This document shows, piece by piece, positions 36,182-48,873 of a DNA stretch of 64,000 bases. The notes under the pieces are model-generated. The model did no database searches, had not been told where the DNA came from, and saw only the letters and a list, made by a program, of their open reading frames with translations. The stretch covers positions 186,001-250,000 of the forward strand of contig BSBM01000812.1 of NCBI GenBank assembly GCA_027924585.1, read 5' to 3'. Source of the DNA: Larix kaempferi (taxonomy: Eukaryota > Streptophyta > Pinopsida > Pinales > Pinaceae). The position numbers and the translations under genes are program-made. The first letter of the stretch is position 1. The number at the start of each line of letters is the position of its first letter.

Positions 36182-37166
36182 GGGGAATTTTGAGGTAAAA
36201 AATGGGTCTCCAAACAAAAAAATGTACTATCAAAATTAACTTTACAAGAACCAATCAAATTCTAGAGGATGACATCATCCCTTATGGTTGAGGTGGCATT
36301 GTTTAAATTAAAGATACTTACTTGTCAAATCCTAAATGAATAATGATAATCCATGATTAACCATACTAATAATGAAAAAAAGTACTCTTAAATTACTTTG
36401 ACTTTTGAATATAAAAATATAATATTAATTAAAAATCAAACATAAATTCAAAAATATAATCTTAATTTAGTACTTTTAGATATTATATTATATGATGTAC
36501 TAAATAAATTACAATATATATTATATTTTAAATTATTATAACATATATTAATAAAAAATATTATATTATATAACATTATATTTTTAAAATTATTATAAGA
36601 TATATTAATAAAAATTAATATATTAAATAATAATATAAAAATGTGATCTATTATATTTTAATATAATATAATATATTATAAAAAATATAATATACAATAA
36701 TCACGTATATTATATTTCTTATAATGTATTATATTATGATATAATATAAGAAATATAATATTATGGATTAGAATTTTATATTAAATATTTAAATATATTT
36801 TGAAATAAATAATTATTAATGTAAATTATTTTTATAACTTAAAATTTATTTACAAAAATTTAATTATGTTTATTATTCAAAACTAAAATATTTTATTTTA
36901 TTTTATTTTAGAAGTACTTTATTTTATTTTATGAGTACTCTAATTTAGTACATTTATGTATTAAAAAATACTCATGTTTCTAGTCATATCAAAGCTGTAT
37001 TTTTTTATTAATTTTAGTTGTACACATCTTTTCACTTTAACTTAACCATAGTTACATGAATTCTAGTGCAATAGGTGAGTTGCAAATATACCTTTCCTAC
37101 AAAGCGTCAAACTCGCAATATTTTATTATATTTTTTAGGAGGCCCATTTTAGACCTCAAAATTCCC
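36182..37166. mobile_element. TIR element of 985 bp, PIF/Harbinger-like, non-autonomous
   Basis: The left end GGGGAATTTTGAGG (36182-36195) and right end CCTCAAAATTCCC (37154-37166) are inverted repeats. Extended to about 33 bp including the flanking TTA, 29 positions match (also AAAATGGG and CTCC). TTA lies at both edges (36179-36181 and 37167-37169), the target duplication of PIF/Harbinger transposons and Tourist-type MITEs. The core (about 36400-36960) is extremely AT-rich and codes for nothing. The TIR sequence is not one I can assign to a named family. Confidence 0.7.
36707..36761. other. AT-rich perfect hairpin, 17 bp arms
   Basis: Arms 36707-36723 (ATATTATATTTCTTATA) and 36745-36761 are exact reverse complements around a 21-base loop, inside the AT-rich core of the TIR element. 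Confidence 0.7.
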
Positions 37167-37169
37167 TTA

Positions 37170-37990
37170 ATTTAAGGATTATAAGCTTTTTCTCACCTTA
37201 AAAAAATCCTATTTAATATTTTATGTGAACACAATCGAAGTAAGATTTTTTTGCATGATATAAATGATGCTATGAGTATCGACATTTGTACATGTTGTGT
37301 TTTGTTTACGTGGTTATTGATATGCAATTAACAACTATGGTAGGATCCATGGTTGAAATTTGATGATCATTTTCTATTTTAGATGTCAAAATATGCCACT
37401 TCATAAAATTAAACTCCAATAATGAAGTGTGAATTTTAATTTCACCTGTAATTTTGAAGTGCATTTTTATTTTTACACTTAATTAATATCTATATCCCTA
37501 TCCCATATATATATATAAATATAAACACAATCTATTACTATTAATATTACTAATTAGTTATTAGTAATTAAATGTGTGTGTATATATATCATTTCTATTT
37601 TTTCCATTATATTTCTATTTCTAATATGGAAATTTTGATTTTTATCATGGTCTCGGTGTCTCCCCTTGTCAGGTAAACTTGACTCAGTCATGGTTTTTTG
37701 GGCCCATGGTAATGACCCATTGTATTGCTTATGAATAAGCCTATTTAAAGGTTTCCAAGATAAACTTTTTTTGTCATTATGTGTGTGCTTGGTTTAATCA
37801 TTATGTTTATTATGTTTTTTTTTTTGTTTATTATATTTTTCTACACTTTTTATTTTTGTAATATATGAGACAAAATGATAAGTCAATGTATTATTATAAA
37901 TTTTATTTCAAAAAAGGGAAGGAAAAGAAGAAAAAGGAAAAAAAAAATTTATTTAAAAAAAAATAAGTTATTATTATGACGAGTAAAACT
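37170..37990. other. AT-rich spacer without gene
   Basis: Contains TA and poly(T)/poly(A) runs (around 37500-37590 and 37815-37970). No domain seen. Confidence 0.5.
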
Positions 37991-38004
37991 AATATTTTAA
38001 CATT

Positions 38005-39403
38005 TTTTTTTGTAAGTTGCAGAGAGAATTTTAATTAACAGAGCCAAAAGATACATCAAGAGCCGAAAATTTTGTAGCAGATTGGGGAGGCCTCAAGTGG
38101 TGAAGCCACCATCCCAATTGCTCAAAAATGTTGAACTGACTGACATAATACAAAATAAAGACCTCAAGGGTATGGTCTTCCCATAAAAAGACAGGGACTT
38201 TCTTCAAAAATAGAGTTTCAAACTGTCTAGTATTGCTGCAAAATAAGCTATTCAGAAAATTAAAACAAAAAAGCTGATAATCACATACATGACCCGGAGC
38301 TATGGCAGCCCATTTAGAGTTTTTCTTGTGGTTCATCTGGTGTCTCCTCGAGTATGGGACAGGCAACATAGAAATATTCAAGAGTCCCCGGAGGGGGGAG
38401 AGTGGGAGAGGGAGAACCTGGAGCATAAGAACCATTCTGAGCAGCATCTATCGCGAGAGTTGCAGGAGCTGAGCCCTTGTCCTTTCTTACCTTAGAATTC
38501 TTATGTGTAGACCCAGGCTTAGGAGCTTCAAGCGCAGCAACGTCCTCATTTTTTTCCTGCACGGCCAACTCATAATTACCACCTAGGGAGAAAATGTCCC
38601 AGGTGATATTGGCATTCAAGGTATTCGAGTGTTCAGTGGCCTCTTTCAGGCTGGCGTTGATGTTCCTCACTATGCTGGTGTTGGCTTGCCAGCTTGCTTC
38701 CATTTCTTCAACTAGGGTATTGATCATGTTTTTTAACAACCAATAGTGATTTATGGCACCACCATTGCTTCCAGAGGCGAGCAGGGCTGCCACCCTACGA
38801 GCTTCCTACACATCAATTAAGATGCGAGTCTGCGCACAGATGCGCAGAGCATAACCATCCATGATAGGCCAGTCCATGGCCACCCTGGATCTCCGACTGG
38901 AGCTAGTTATACCATTGTCGTGTCGTGAAATACATCAGTTGCAAGGTGTCATGGTGGTGAGAGAAACAGGGGAGACCACAAAGATTATCTTGAACTCAAC
39001 GGAGGGAGTCACAGAGAATAACCAGAGCGCAACAGTGGTATTAAAAATCATGATGACCAGAGCCTTTAAAGCGTCGAGCCGAGCCAAGTTCCTCCTGTAG
39101 AGGCAATAAATGAACTAGACTGTCATTTTCAGAGGGGGTGGCATAATTGAATGCATAGCACACTGGCCGAGAGAGAAAATCAATTCAAACTCACGCGAAG
39201 GAGAGTGTGATTATCACCCTCGTTCCCCTCCCTTAAATAAATGTCGTCATCTAGGTTTCCAGATGATAGGTGTGAAGATGGCATCATCGCATGGCCGAGT
39301 TCATGCATGTCGGATGCGTCGCCACATGAGGTGGAGTGGTTGTATGTTTGAATCATGTGCACATTGGATGAGGTGGAGGGCACGTGTTCTCCCACATCTG
39401 GGG
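38005..39403 (-). mobile_element. Poly(A)-tailed retro-insertion of about 1.4 kb
   Basis: The 14 bp duplication AATATTTTAACATT flanks it exactly (37991-38004 and 39404-39417). A T run at 38003-38011 on the plus strand is the poly(A) tail of a minus-strand transcript. The longest frame is 38793-38314 (159 aa, MAALLASGSNGGAINHYWLL..., ending PDEPQEKL). The reading upstream continues as MDGYALRICAQTRILIDV before a stop. I recognise no domain. It is either a 5'-truncated LINE or a processed transcript moved by LINE machinery. Its 3' end, CTCTGTTAATTAAAATTCTC before the A run, loosely resembles that of the neighbouring LINE fragment. Confidence 0.75.
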
Positions 39404-39417
39404 AATATTTTAACATT

Positions 39418-39824
39418 AAATAAAAGGCAATGTTAAAATTAAAACGTCATATAAAAAATTCTTGATGCATAGAGCCTGCACTCTCAAGGGAGCAAATTGA
39501 AAAATAGCTTGTAGTTAATCATAAAATAATAGCAAAGGATTTAAGTCATTGCTAGTATTCATATGAAATAACTACAAACACCAAAACACCACTTGAGTTT
39601 TATACTACACTTAGTCAACCATGTCTTTTATTCAATTGTGATGAATAGATGTTTGCATAATGGATAATGTATATTTCTAAATGAATACTAATAATAATTC
39701 CTTCTTTATAAGAGCCTTAATTATAATAAATATAGAAACGAACACTACAAACAACATTCACTAAAATAACACTTTATTTAAATGATTTTTTTTACAAATT
39801 TTTACATTATTAATGATGACGATG
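39418..39824. other. No recognisable gene
   Basis: AT-rich flank with a short GATGAT microsatellite near 39812-39832. Confidence 0.5.
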
Positions 39825-39912
39825 ATGATGATGTTGTCTTTTGAGATTCACAAGGTTTATTAGACAAATAAAATTAATCAACTTAACAATTTAAAAAATT
39901 CAATTTCTGTAT

Positions 39913-40401
39913 TGTTTTTTTTTTCACAAAGAAAAACCAGCTTTTATATTAAGAGGACAAAAGCTGAGCACAAGACGTGATCTTACATAGAGTCGAGGCA
40001 ATCGCCCAATCCAAAAAGAGGTTGTGAAAAATAACTACAGTGCTAACTAGACCTCATAGCAAAGCATAAAAACAAATCAGTAAAAAAAAAATACATAACA
40101 TATGTTATCCTCCAACGCCACAAATGGCAATCATACAGGGACCGGTCATGAAAGTGCAGCTAGGAGACAAATCAAAATATGGATCCAACGAGCCAATTAT
40201 ATGAGTTTCATCATAAAATATTTGATAAGCTTCCCTCCACCAAATTCCTTGCATAACAGCTGCCCATTCATATCCCCCAGGGATCTTCTAGATAGACAGT
40301 CAGCAATGTCATTTAGCTCCATGTAAATGTGCCTAAATCGTAATGAATAGAAACCCAGCATCTTCTCCCGCGTTCTCCTTGTATTGTTAATGTTTACAAC
40401 A
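39913..40401 (-). mobile_element. 5'-truncated LINE 3' end with RNase H tail
   Basis: Minus strand, with a poly(A) tail seen as T run 39915-39924. At about 40340-40240 the translation reads HIYMELNDIADCLSRRSLGD, matching the end of plant LINE RNase H domains (HIYREL...AD.LS). The insertion sits between two near-identical 88 bp direct repeats (39825-39912 and 40402-40489), read as target duplications. About 490 bp remain of a LINE normally of several kb. Confidence 0.72.
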
Positions 40402-40489
40402 ATGATGATGTTATCTTTTGAGATTCACAAGGTTTATCAGACAAATAAAATGAATCAACTTAAATATTAAAAAAAATTCAGTTTGTATA

Positions 40490-42090
40490 TTTGTATATGG
40501 TGCAAAAAATACTAATGTTGGCACCGTTTTGTGAGCTATAAAAACCAAAAAAATAAAGAAATTATGAAATTGAGTAAAGTTATATCTTATATTATTAAAA
40601 ATAACCCACATTAAAATAAAATATTATCAATGTTCAACATTCTTTGTAGCATGAATTTTATAATTCGTTCATGCCAAGGTGTTTTTAAGTTAGTGCATTA
40701 ACCATTTCACTATCGAAGTAACGAATATTAGTCCCAAATTTAATGAATATCCCTTTTGTTTTTTAATCCCACAATGTTAAAAGTTTGGTTTTGATCAACC
40801 AAAATGGGACTGATAAAATATTAGTATTTTAACTTCCTCTTGTTGGTGGTTTCATTGTCTTTGAGGTTTTATCATTAAACTTTATAGAGATGTAAGATTT
40901 AATGTTATCAATATTATTAATTTTATTGTGGAACTTCTTTTATGTTCCAATAGTTAAACCAAGCCTCATATTATCTAGCCAACCTCTATTGATCCTGTTA
41001 TGGTTACTGCTCATACTAGAAGTAATGTCCAGGATTCTATCCTTGCTCAACTTGAGTGTGAACCCATGAAGGTGTGTTACACTTTTTGGGAAGAGAGGAG
41101 GGTAAAATCAGTTGTATGAGGGGACCCTTGATCAAGGTCTTTTTATAGCTCTTGATCAAGGTCTTAATAGCTAAGCCCTATGTCGCGCAATTGTGACAAT
41201 TGTAGGGTTTATTAATGATTAAGTTAACCCTCGATCAAGGGTATGAACGTTTATTAAACTTGACCAAGCCAAAAAAAAACTACATTTCTCCTTTGAAATG
41301 GTTGAATATTTTAAGCCAAGAAAATCCTCGATCCAAAAAATCTCAATCCAACCTTTATGGATATGTGGACCAACCATCATTCACCAAATTGTCATTGTAT
41401 TACCGCTTCATCATTAGCATGCCATTGGAGGTAGGTAGGTTCTTCATATTTTATTTTTAAGAACTTGTGATGTGTTTTTTTATTTCAATTTTTAATGTGT
41501 TATACTTGTTTCATCAACCAATGCTGATTTTATTTTCAATCATGTATTGACAAGTGGAAATGCTATTATATTTTTCCCAATCCTCCGATAACACACAACG
41601 GATTCAAAAGGTTCTGATGGTATTTTTTCTTCCCAATGAAAAGTTAAAATAAAAATGATAGTGTAATTGTTGCAAAACACTTACATTGTTGATTTATTTT
41701 CAAAAATGTATGGAAAAGTGGAAATGTTGCTGATTTTTGAAAATGGTTTGACAAATTTTTCCCTTGAAAAAAAATAATTTTCTTAGAAGAACAAAAATTC
41801 ATTTCTCATATAGAGAAGAAGCATGTCTTAGAATCCTTCATCAATATCCTTAGATTAAGAAAAATAAATCCACTCTACTGAACTTATCCCTCCCAACAAG
41901 TCAAATGTAAATACATTCCCAAATATCATCACCTAATGTACTTAATTATATTAACCTACATATTGATACATATATCACTAATAGATCCCAAGTCTATCTT
42001 AAAATAACTCAACAAATATTTGATTGAATATGGTAGCACACAATTATACAAAATATCCAACATATATTTATTAAAATATCTTAGTATATC
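40490..42090. other. No recognisable gene
   Basis: AT-rich. Near 41125-41175 the motif CTTGATCAAGGTCTT occurs twice. The frame 41215-41460 has no recognised domain. Confidence 0.5.
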
Positions 42091-43240
42091 TCCATTAAAA
42101 ATACAATAGATACAAAGAGTTTGACAACCCAAGAAATAAATCGAAGAAAGGATGATGATCATAGTTTGAGAATTTTCCATCCTCAATATCACAAATATTC
42201 CAATGACCTACACACAATGATTGACCATACTTGGAGATTACATCATCCAAATCATTCTTTTCCCTATGTCTCAACAAGAGAATTTCTATTAAGTTGAATC
42301 CTTCATCCAATTGATAACTACCATGGAAACCCCAAATATTTGTAATTTTTTAACACCTTTTTCATTTGCAAGATTGACCATCCTTGGAGATCACATCATC
42401 CAAATCATTCCTTGCCCTATGTCTTAACAAGAAAATTTCTATTAAGTTGAATCCTTCATCCAATTGATAACTACCATGGAAACCCCAAATATTTGTAATT
42501 TTTTAATACATTTTTCATTTGCAAGATTGAGTACTAACTTCAAAGCCACCATTTCTACAAAATTATTCATTCATCTTCCAAACCCGGTCTTAAACATTAA
42601 AGAAGTGGGACACTTAATAATTAGACAATACCAACCTCACTAACCCAAGGATCAAATTATGCAACATCATCAAAGTATGTCTAGTGTTTGATTTATCCAC
42701 TTCTTGCACTACAATGTGCCTAGAAGTATTTGGAATTTTTGTTTGCATAAAGAAATTGAAGATGCTTAGTACTTGAGTAACACACTGAATGGATGGGGTA
42801 TGTTTGTCTTAAAACATGATACCATTTATGATAATCCAAATTCCATATTCAATAATGTTCTAGGTAAATCTCTAAAGGAATTCAAATTGACATTATCACA
42901 CCACAATCTCATACAATCTTCCAACAATGAATCCCCCAATACATCTTTCATTCCAGTAAGTTTATCCACCTCCTTCCAAACTTGAAAAAACTAAGGGCAT
43001 AATAAAAGTAAATGTAAAATAATATCCTCATATTATTTTCATAGAAATCACCTACTAGGACCAAGTCTACATCTTTTTTGCAAATTATCCTAAGCACCAA
43101 CTACATAAAAATTCAAGCTTTGAGATGACACTTAAATTTCTATATTGGTTTGTACTACCATAACTAGTTTCCCACCACCTCAGAAAATCCAAGTGTCTAT
43201 TGGCGCACACCCACTTATTCCATTGATTTAGAATGGTTCC
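42091..43240 (-). pseudogene. LINE ORF2 C-terminal relic (zf-RVT)
   Basis: Minus strand, multiple stops. Near 43130-42970 the translation gives a KFKCHLKA.IFM.LVL segment, then LQKRC.LGPS, then EDIILHLLLLCP and FQVWKEVDKL. This is the order of the zinc-binding reverse-transcriptase domain (zf-RVT) of plant LINEs: W/F...LVL, KR..GP, HLLL.CP..VW. Downstream LPRTLLNMEFGL corresponds to the LP..I.WGIW segment. Two of the zinc-ligand Cys are lost. The 3' part carries a 153 bp tandem duplication. Poly(A) and insertion ends were not found. Confidence 0.65.
42219..42524. repeat. Exact-length tandem duplication, 2 x 153 bp
   Basis: Units 42219-42371 and 42372-42524, both starting GATTGACCAT and containing TAAGTTGAATCCTTCATCC. 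They differ at about eight positions. Confidence 0.9.
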
Positions 43241-43260
43241 ACATCTTTGTAGTTTTTCTA

Positions 43261-44093
43261 TTATTTTTCAGGTCCTGAACTTTTGGTGCATTTTTTAGGC
43301 CCTAAACAATGATTTTTGGCCTTGCAATGGCTTAAGATTGATAAAGGTTTCCCTAACTAGTTTCTCATTAATTTATTTCCAAATGGATATTATGTGTGTG
43401 AAAATCAATTCACAGGAAGATCTTGCAAAAAAAACGTTACTCTCACAAAATTGTTATGCATAAACTTGCATAGATCACTCAAAAATAGTCACTGAATTGA
43501 TGCACACAATAAAAGTCTATTGAATAAGAGTACGTCATAAAAACTTGGGAAATGTAATGGTTTTCCAAATATATAATTACATTAGATATTTGAAATCCAA
43601 ATAAGGCATTCGAAATCCTCACAACAACAGGCTTACTAAATATGCAAGAAACCATCCAAGGTGATAAAATCTCTTTCCAAATTAGTCTAAAGGCTCACAA
43701 ATTGGAAAAAGAAGTATTGGTAGCTCATTATTGAGGAAAGAGGAAAAATATGATGTATTTCAAAGAGAAACATTTGGAGGGTGAATTGACCAAAAAGAAG
43801 ACAACTTTCCAAGTCAAGAAGGGAACCTCGCTTTATCCTTATCCACTAAAAAGTAGAAAAACAGGACAAAACTGTCTAAGGCAGGAAAGCACTCTTACTG
43901 ATTCAGGACAGTCATAAAAGTAGACATAATCTTATATAGAATATTTACAAGTGTGTTCCTGTGGCTAATGATTTCAAGTGATGGCCTAAGAAGGAAAATT
44001 GAGGCCAACTACCTAGTCAACACCTAGGAAATTAACCAAAAATTATTAATAACTTATATCGTAAGTATAAAGTGGGTTTTTAATGTTCTAACA
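43261..44093 (-). repeat. 3' LTR region of central Copia (left edge unresolved)
   Basis: The right edge is CTAACA at 44093, followed on the minus strand by the purine run TTAAAGGGGGGGG (44094-44106): polypurine tract then LTR start TGTTAGAACATT. No confident left boundary, so this range is an outer limit. Confidence 0.5.
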
Positions 44094-44106
44094 CCCCCCC
44101 CTTTAA
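44094..44106 (-). other. Polypurine tract of central Copia
   Basis: Minus strand TTAAAGGGGGGGG (44106-44094) before TGTTAGAAC. Confidence 0.7.
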
Positions 44107-44270
44107 GCCTGGATTTATGTGATTAAAATCATAAATATAGGGACCATAAACAAGTATTGGTCACCCCTTTTACATACTACTTTTCCACAAAACAAGGAAA
44201 GAAGAAAAACCTCATGGGAAAAAACCTCCCCTCAAAACATGGACATGAAAAAAATTGAAAATATTTCTTT

Positions 44271-47200
44271 TCAATCCTTCTTCACCATGTTTTCACCCAT
44301 CCCAAGTAGTGATATAAGATGGTTGAAATTATTCTCTGAGAATGCTTTGGTGAAGATGTCTGCAACTTTCTCAGAAGATGGGAAAAACTGCAGAGCAATG
44401 ATCTGATCATGCACTAGTCTACCTTGGATGTAGTACATATGAATCTCTATATGCTTGATTATTTGTCTTTGTACTGGGACAATTGAGATACTTATAGCAA
44501 TTTTATTGTCATAAAATATGATTATAGGAGTGTTAAAGTTAATCTCAAACTTTGAAAGTATACCTTGCAACCATACACACTGAGTAGTTGTATTCACAGC
44601 TCCTCTGTATTTGGACTCTGTTTAAGATAATGCAATGGCACTTTTATTTTTACTTGACCAATAAATTGGAAATACTCCAAGCATGAAAAAAAATACGGAA
44701 GTTTATTTCCGGTCTAATCTATCTCCAACCCAATCAGAATATGAAAAACCATGAAGATCCAAAGAAGAATCAACAACATAATGAATCCCATGAGACTTGG
44801 TTCCTTGCACATAGTGCAAGATCCTTTTGGAATCCATCCAATGAAGCTCATGTGGATGCTCCACATATCTTGATGCAACACTCAATGCATATTCAATATT
44901 AATTCGAGTGTGATTAAGATACAATAAACTGCCAACTAGTTGTCTATACAAGGTGATGTTCACCAAAGGAGAAGATTCTATATCTTCAAGTCTTACTCCT
45001 AAAAGGAAAGGAGTATTAGTTGACTTTCATTCTTCCATTATGAATTTATTTAGCATATTTGATGCATATTTTGATTGAGATACTTTAATTCCTGAGTAGG
45101 ACTGAGTGATATCAAGTCCTAGAAATTGTCTAAGTATGCCCAAGTCAGTCATAGAAAAGGCATGATGCAAATCAGTCTTCAATGAAACAATCTCATCAAT
45201 GGAGCTTCCTATGATAAAAAAGGCCATCAACATAAAACACAATAATCAAAATTGAACCATTTATTAGCTTCATGTACACATTTGGATTAGATCATTTGCA
45301 TTTGCTAAAAAATTCTAACAGGAGAAAACTATCCATCTTGGCATACCAAGCTCTAGGAGCTTTCTAATTAATCCTATATAGTGACTTATTCAACCCGCAC
45401 ACAAGAGAGGGGTCAGTAATATAACCTTCTGGATACTACATATATATATCCTCCTCAAGGTATCCATGGAGGAAATCAATTTTTACATCCATGTGGTGCA
45501 CTTCCTAGCGCTTGGATGTTGCAATTGCCAGAACTAGTCTTATTGAATCCATCTTTTCAACTGGTGCAAAGGTCTCATTGTAGTCAAGGCCTTGGAATTG
45601 TGAGAATACATTAGCCTTAAAACTTTCTTTGTACTTCATTGATTCACCATCAGCATCCATATTTTTTGTAAAGATCCACTTACACTTGACTAGATTTCTG
45701 CTAGGTTGAAGCGAGACTAGCTCCCAAGTTCCATTATTTTGAAGAGAATGAAACTCCTCGTCCATGGAATCTTGCTATATTGGATATTGTGAGGCTTCTT
45801 AATATGATTTAGGATCATATTCAACCATCAGAAAACACTTCTCAAGAAGAAAAGGATATTTGACAGAAAGAGCATTCTCAAACTGAGATCTAGTCCTCCT
45901 AGGATCTTGAGGATCACCCGCAAGTTCTCCAGTTGCTTCAATTGATTTTTTAATCCCAATTAGGCCTTGTAGGTGAAATTGGATATGAAATAATGTGGTA
46001 TTCATCATCAGAAAAATCAGAATCATAAAATTCATGAGAAGCTTCACTTACTCCAACAGGTGGTTTTTCAGAGGATTCTCCAATTTCAACTGCCTGCAAG
46101 GGCTCTTCTTCAAATTGAACGCTTATTTAAATAAAATACTTTTGAGTGGTCATGTTGAGAAACTTATAGCCCTTGTATTCTTATAGATAGCCAACAAATA
46201 TGCATGGTTGGATTTAGGGCTTGCAAATCCATTCTCTTATCAATAGGTATTCTAGCCCATGCCTTTGATCCAACAATTCTGAAATGAGACACATTAGGTT
46301 TGTTCCCACTCCAAGATTCAAAAGGAGTGATTCATTTCAAGGATTTATGTGGAAACCTATTCTAAATATAGGCTACACAGTTGATGACTTCAGCCCAAAG
46401 TCTTGGAGACAAAGACTTGGACTCCAATATGCAAGTAGCCATCTCCTTGAGAGATATGTTCTTCCGCTCAACCACACCATTATGTTGAGGTGTGTATGGC
46501 ACTGTATACTACATTTTAATGAATCATCAACACATAATTGTTGAAAAACAGACTTGACATACTCCCCACCATTGTCTGTTCTAAGGACTTTAAAAATCTT
46601 GAAAAAACTAAAGAATTCTGACTCGAATTGGAGGAAGTAGACCCAACATAATATTGAAAAGTCATCAATGAAGGTAAGGAAATATTTGGCATTATTCAAG
46701 TACATGTGAGGGAATGGAATTGATATATCATTGTGGATTAGCTCAAGGGGTGCAAAGGTTTGCTCACTTCTAGCTCTCTCATACTTGCGCTCAGGGTGTT
46801 TTCCAAGTATGCCAATCCTTGACAAATTCCTTTGGAAAACTTGATATTGGGAAGCCCTATAATCATATTCTTCTCACTCAATTTATGAAGGTATGTGTAG
46901 TTAAGGTGGCAAAATCTCTCATACCATAGTTTGATTGCTTCATTGGAATGAGTGATGAGTGCAGAAGGTGATGAGAAAGGAACAAAGCGGGAAAACTTGT
47001 AGACTTTTGAGCTATATCATCAGTACCTATGGAAACAACTCTACCTGTAGAAATTTCAGAAATTTCCACATCATTGGGGGTAAAGATGACCTTTTCAGGT
47101 GACCCAATATGAGTCATCTGATAGACTGACAAGATATTGGTAGAAAGACCAGGGAGAAACAAGACATTTGTGAAGGAACCATGGTCAAGATCGATTTTAC

Positions 47201-48230
47201 CCTTCCCTTTGGATGTAGTTTCAGATTCATCTCCCAACACAATTGTTGGAACACCAGAAGGATCAAGAGAGGAAAAAGACTCCCTTGTGGACACCATATG
47301 TCTGGACGCCCCAGAATCAATGATAAAAGAGGAATATTTTGATGTGTTGGCCATCAAAGCATGAACTCTCTCCTTGTCCTCGGAATTTGAACCTCCTTCC
47401 TTCCTCCTTGCACCATCTAGAAGAGGGATGTTGTTATTCTCAAGAAGTTAACCCATCATGTCAATGGTAATCTTAATACAGGAACTCTCAGGATGAAATC
47501 CCCTATTGCAGTATGCAAAATTGTTGTTTTCCTTCTTTTCTAATGATTCTTCTTGGAGCTTGAGGACTCTTCTTGTGGATTTTGCTTTTCTTTCTTCTGA
47601 TCTGGTGGCTTTTTGGAATTAGCCTTCTTCTTTCCTTTTGAATTCTTTGAATCTCCATCAGCCAAAGCATGATCTTTTGATGGCTTTATGACTCCCATCA
47701 AGACCAACTTGTCTTGCTCTTGAGTCAATGATTCCATTAATTCTTCTAGAGAAGGCATCTTCCAATTTCGAATTGTGAGTTTGGTAGCATGGAAGGTTGA
47801 AACAAAGACAAAATAATCTGAACTCAATTTTGAAAGAATAGCCAAGATCAACTGCTCATATTTCTTGTCAATCCCACACTACTTCAATTGAAGAGCCAAA
47901 GACTTAAACTTAGAGAAGTAGTCTTGTAGGGTCTCGAAATTGCTTGGACTAGGTGAAATTAATTCATTCTCTAGTTGATGGCCACTCAATTCATCTGTCT
48001 TTCCAAACAAAGCTTGAAGTTTGACCCAAATTTCATTAGGTATTGCAAGACAATCCAGATGGAAAAGAAGATCCTTGGAAGTACTGAGACACAAGAGACC
48101 CGAAGCTTTTTATATTCTGTTATGCCAATTGGCCTTCTCAATGACTGCAGTAAGCTCGGTTTCAGTAGCCAAAGTCACTCTGTAGAGGCGCTTGCTCCTC
48201 AAACAAGTTATACAACTTGACGAGAACCCG
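44271..48230 (-). pseudogene. Ty1/Copia gag-pol polyprotein, all domains recognisable, many stops
   Basis: Domains right to left. Gag 48230-47540: KDLLFHLDCLAIP, GKTDELSGHQLENELIS and WKMPSLEELMESLTQEQDKL, with no zinc knuckle seen. Protease 47357-46878: FIIDSGASRHM, intact catalytic Asp, and NVLFLPGLSTNILSV. Integrase 46825-46373: ELIHNDISIPFP, FLTFIDDFS and LRTDNGGEY. RT (RVT_2) 45765-45000: CKWIFTKNMDADG and GLDYNETFAPVEKM; the catalytic YVDD reads YVDG. RNase H 44966-44271: LVGSLLYLNHTRINI, FYDNKIAI and ADIFTKAFSE...LLGM. More than ten stops or frameshifts. The polyprotein would carry out the whole Copia life cycle; this copy cannot. The 5' LTR was not found to the right. Confidence 0.88.
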
Positions 48231-48873
48231 ACATTGTTCTCATTTTTTGGGGGGTCAATTCTAGTAGTTGTTTTACCTCCATTTCAAAAAGTGTGTATAC
48301 TGGCAGCACCATTTTTCATTTTGAGACATTTGTTTGTGATTTTGAAACTTCTTGGTCATAAGAAAACTATACCTTTTATTTACAAGGGCGTTTTTTCAAA
48401 TTTTACGAAAAAATATACATTTAGTAGCTAGTTATATAAAAAAAATACACACATTTTTTGAATTTTTTTCAGATTTAGAAGCTAGTTAGAACAAAAAATA
48501 TATGCATTTTCAAAGTTTTTTCATTAAATTTTTATCTTAATGAAGTCATTTTGGGGGCAAATTTCTAAAAAAAAAGAAGAAAATCAAGACATTTTAAACC
48601 ATTTTTAATGCATTTTCACCTGTTTTAATTATATAACTTAAGATTTGAAATATTAATTTTATTTTTTGAAAAAAACACCCCTATACAAAAAGAAACAAAA
48701 AAAAAACTTAAAAATGAAATAAAAAACAAAAATTAGAACAAAATGTTAAAGCCAAAATATAATATATATATATATAACAAAATAAAATAAAAATTATAAC
48801 AAATTAAATTTTCAAATTAAAATTTTGAATTAAAAAAAAAATTAAAATTTAAAATTTAAAAACAAAAAGAAAA
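48231..48873. other. AT-rich low-complexity spacer
   Basis: Poly(A), poly(T) and TA-rich runs; no gene and no LTR edge for the Copia to the left. Confidence 0.55.
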
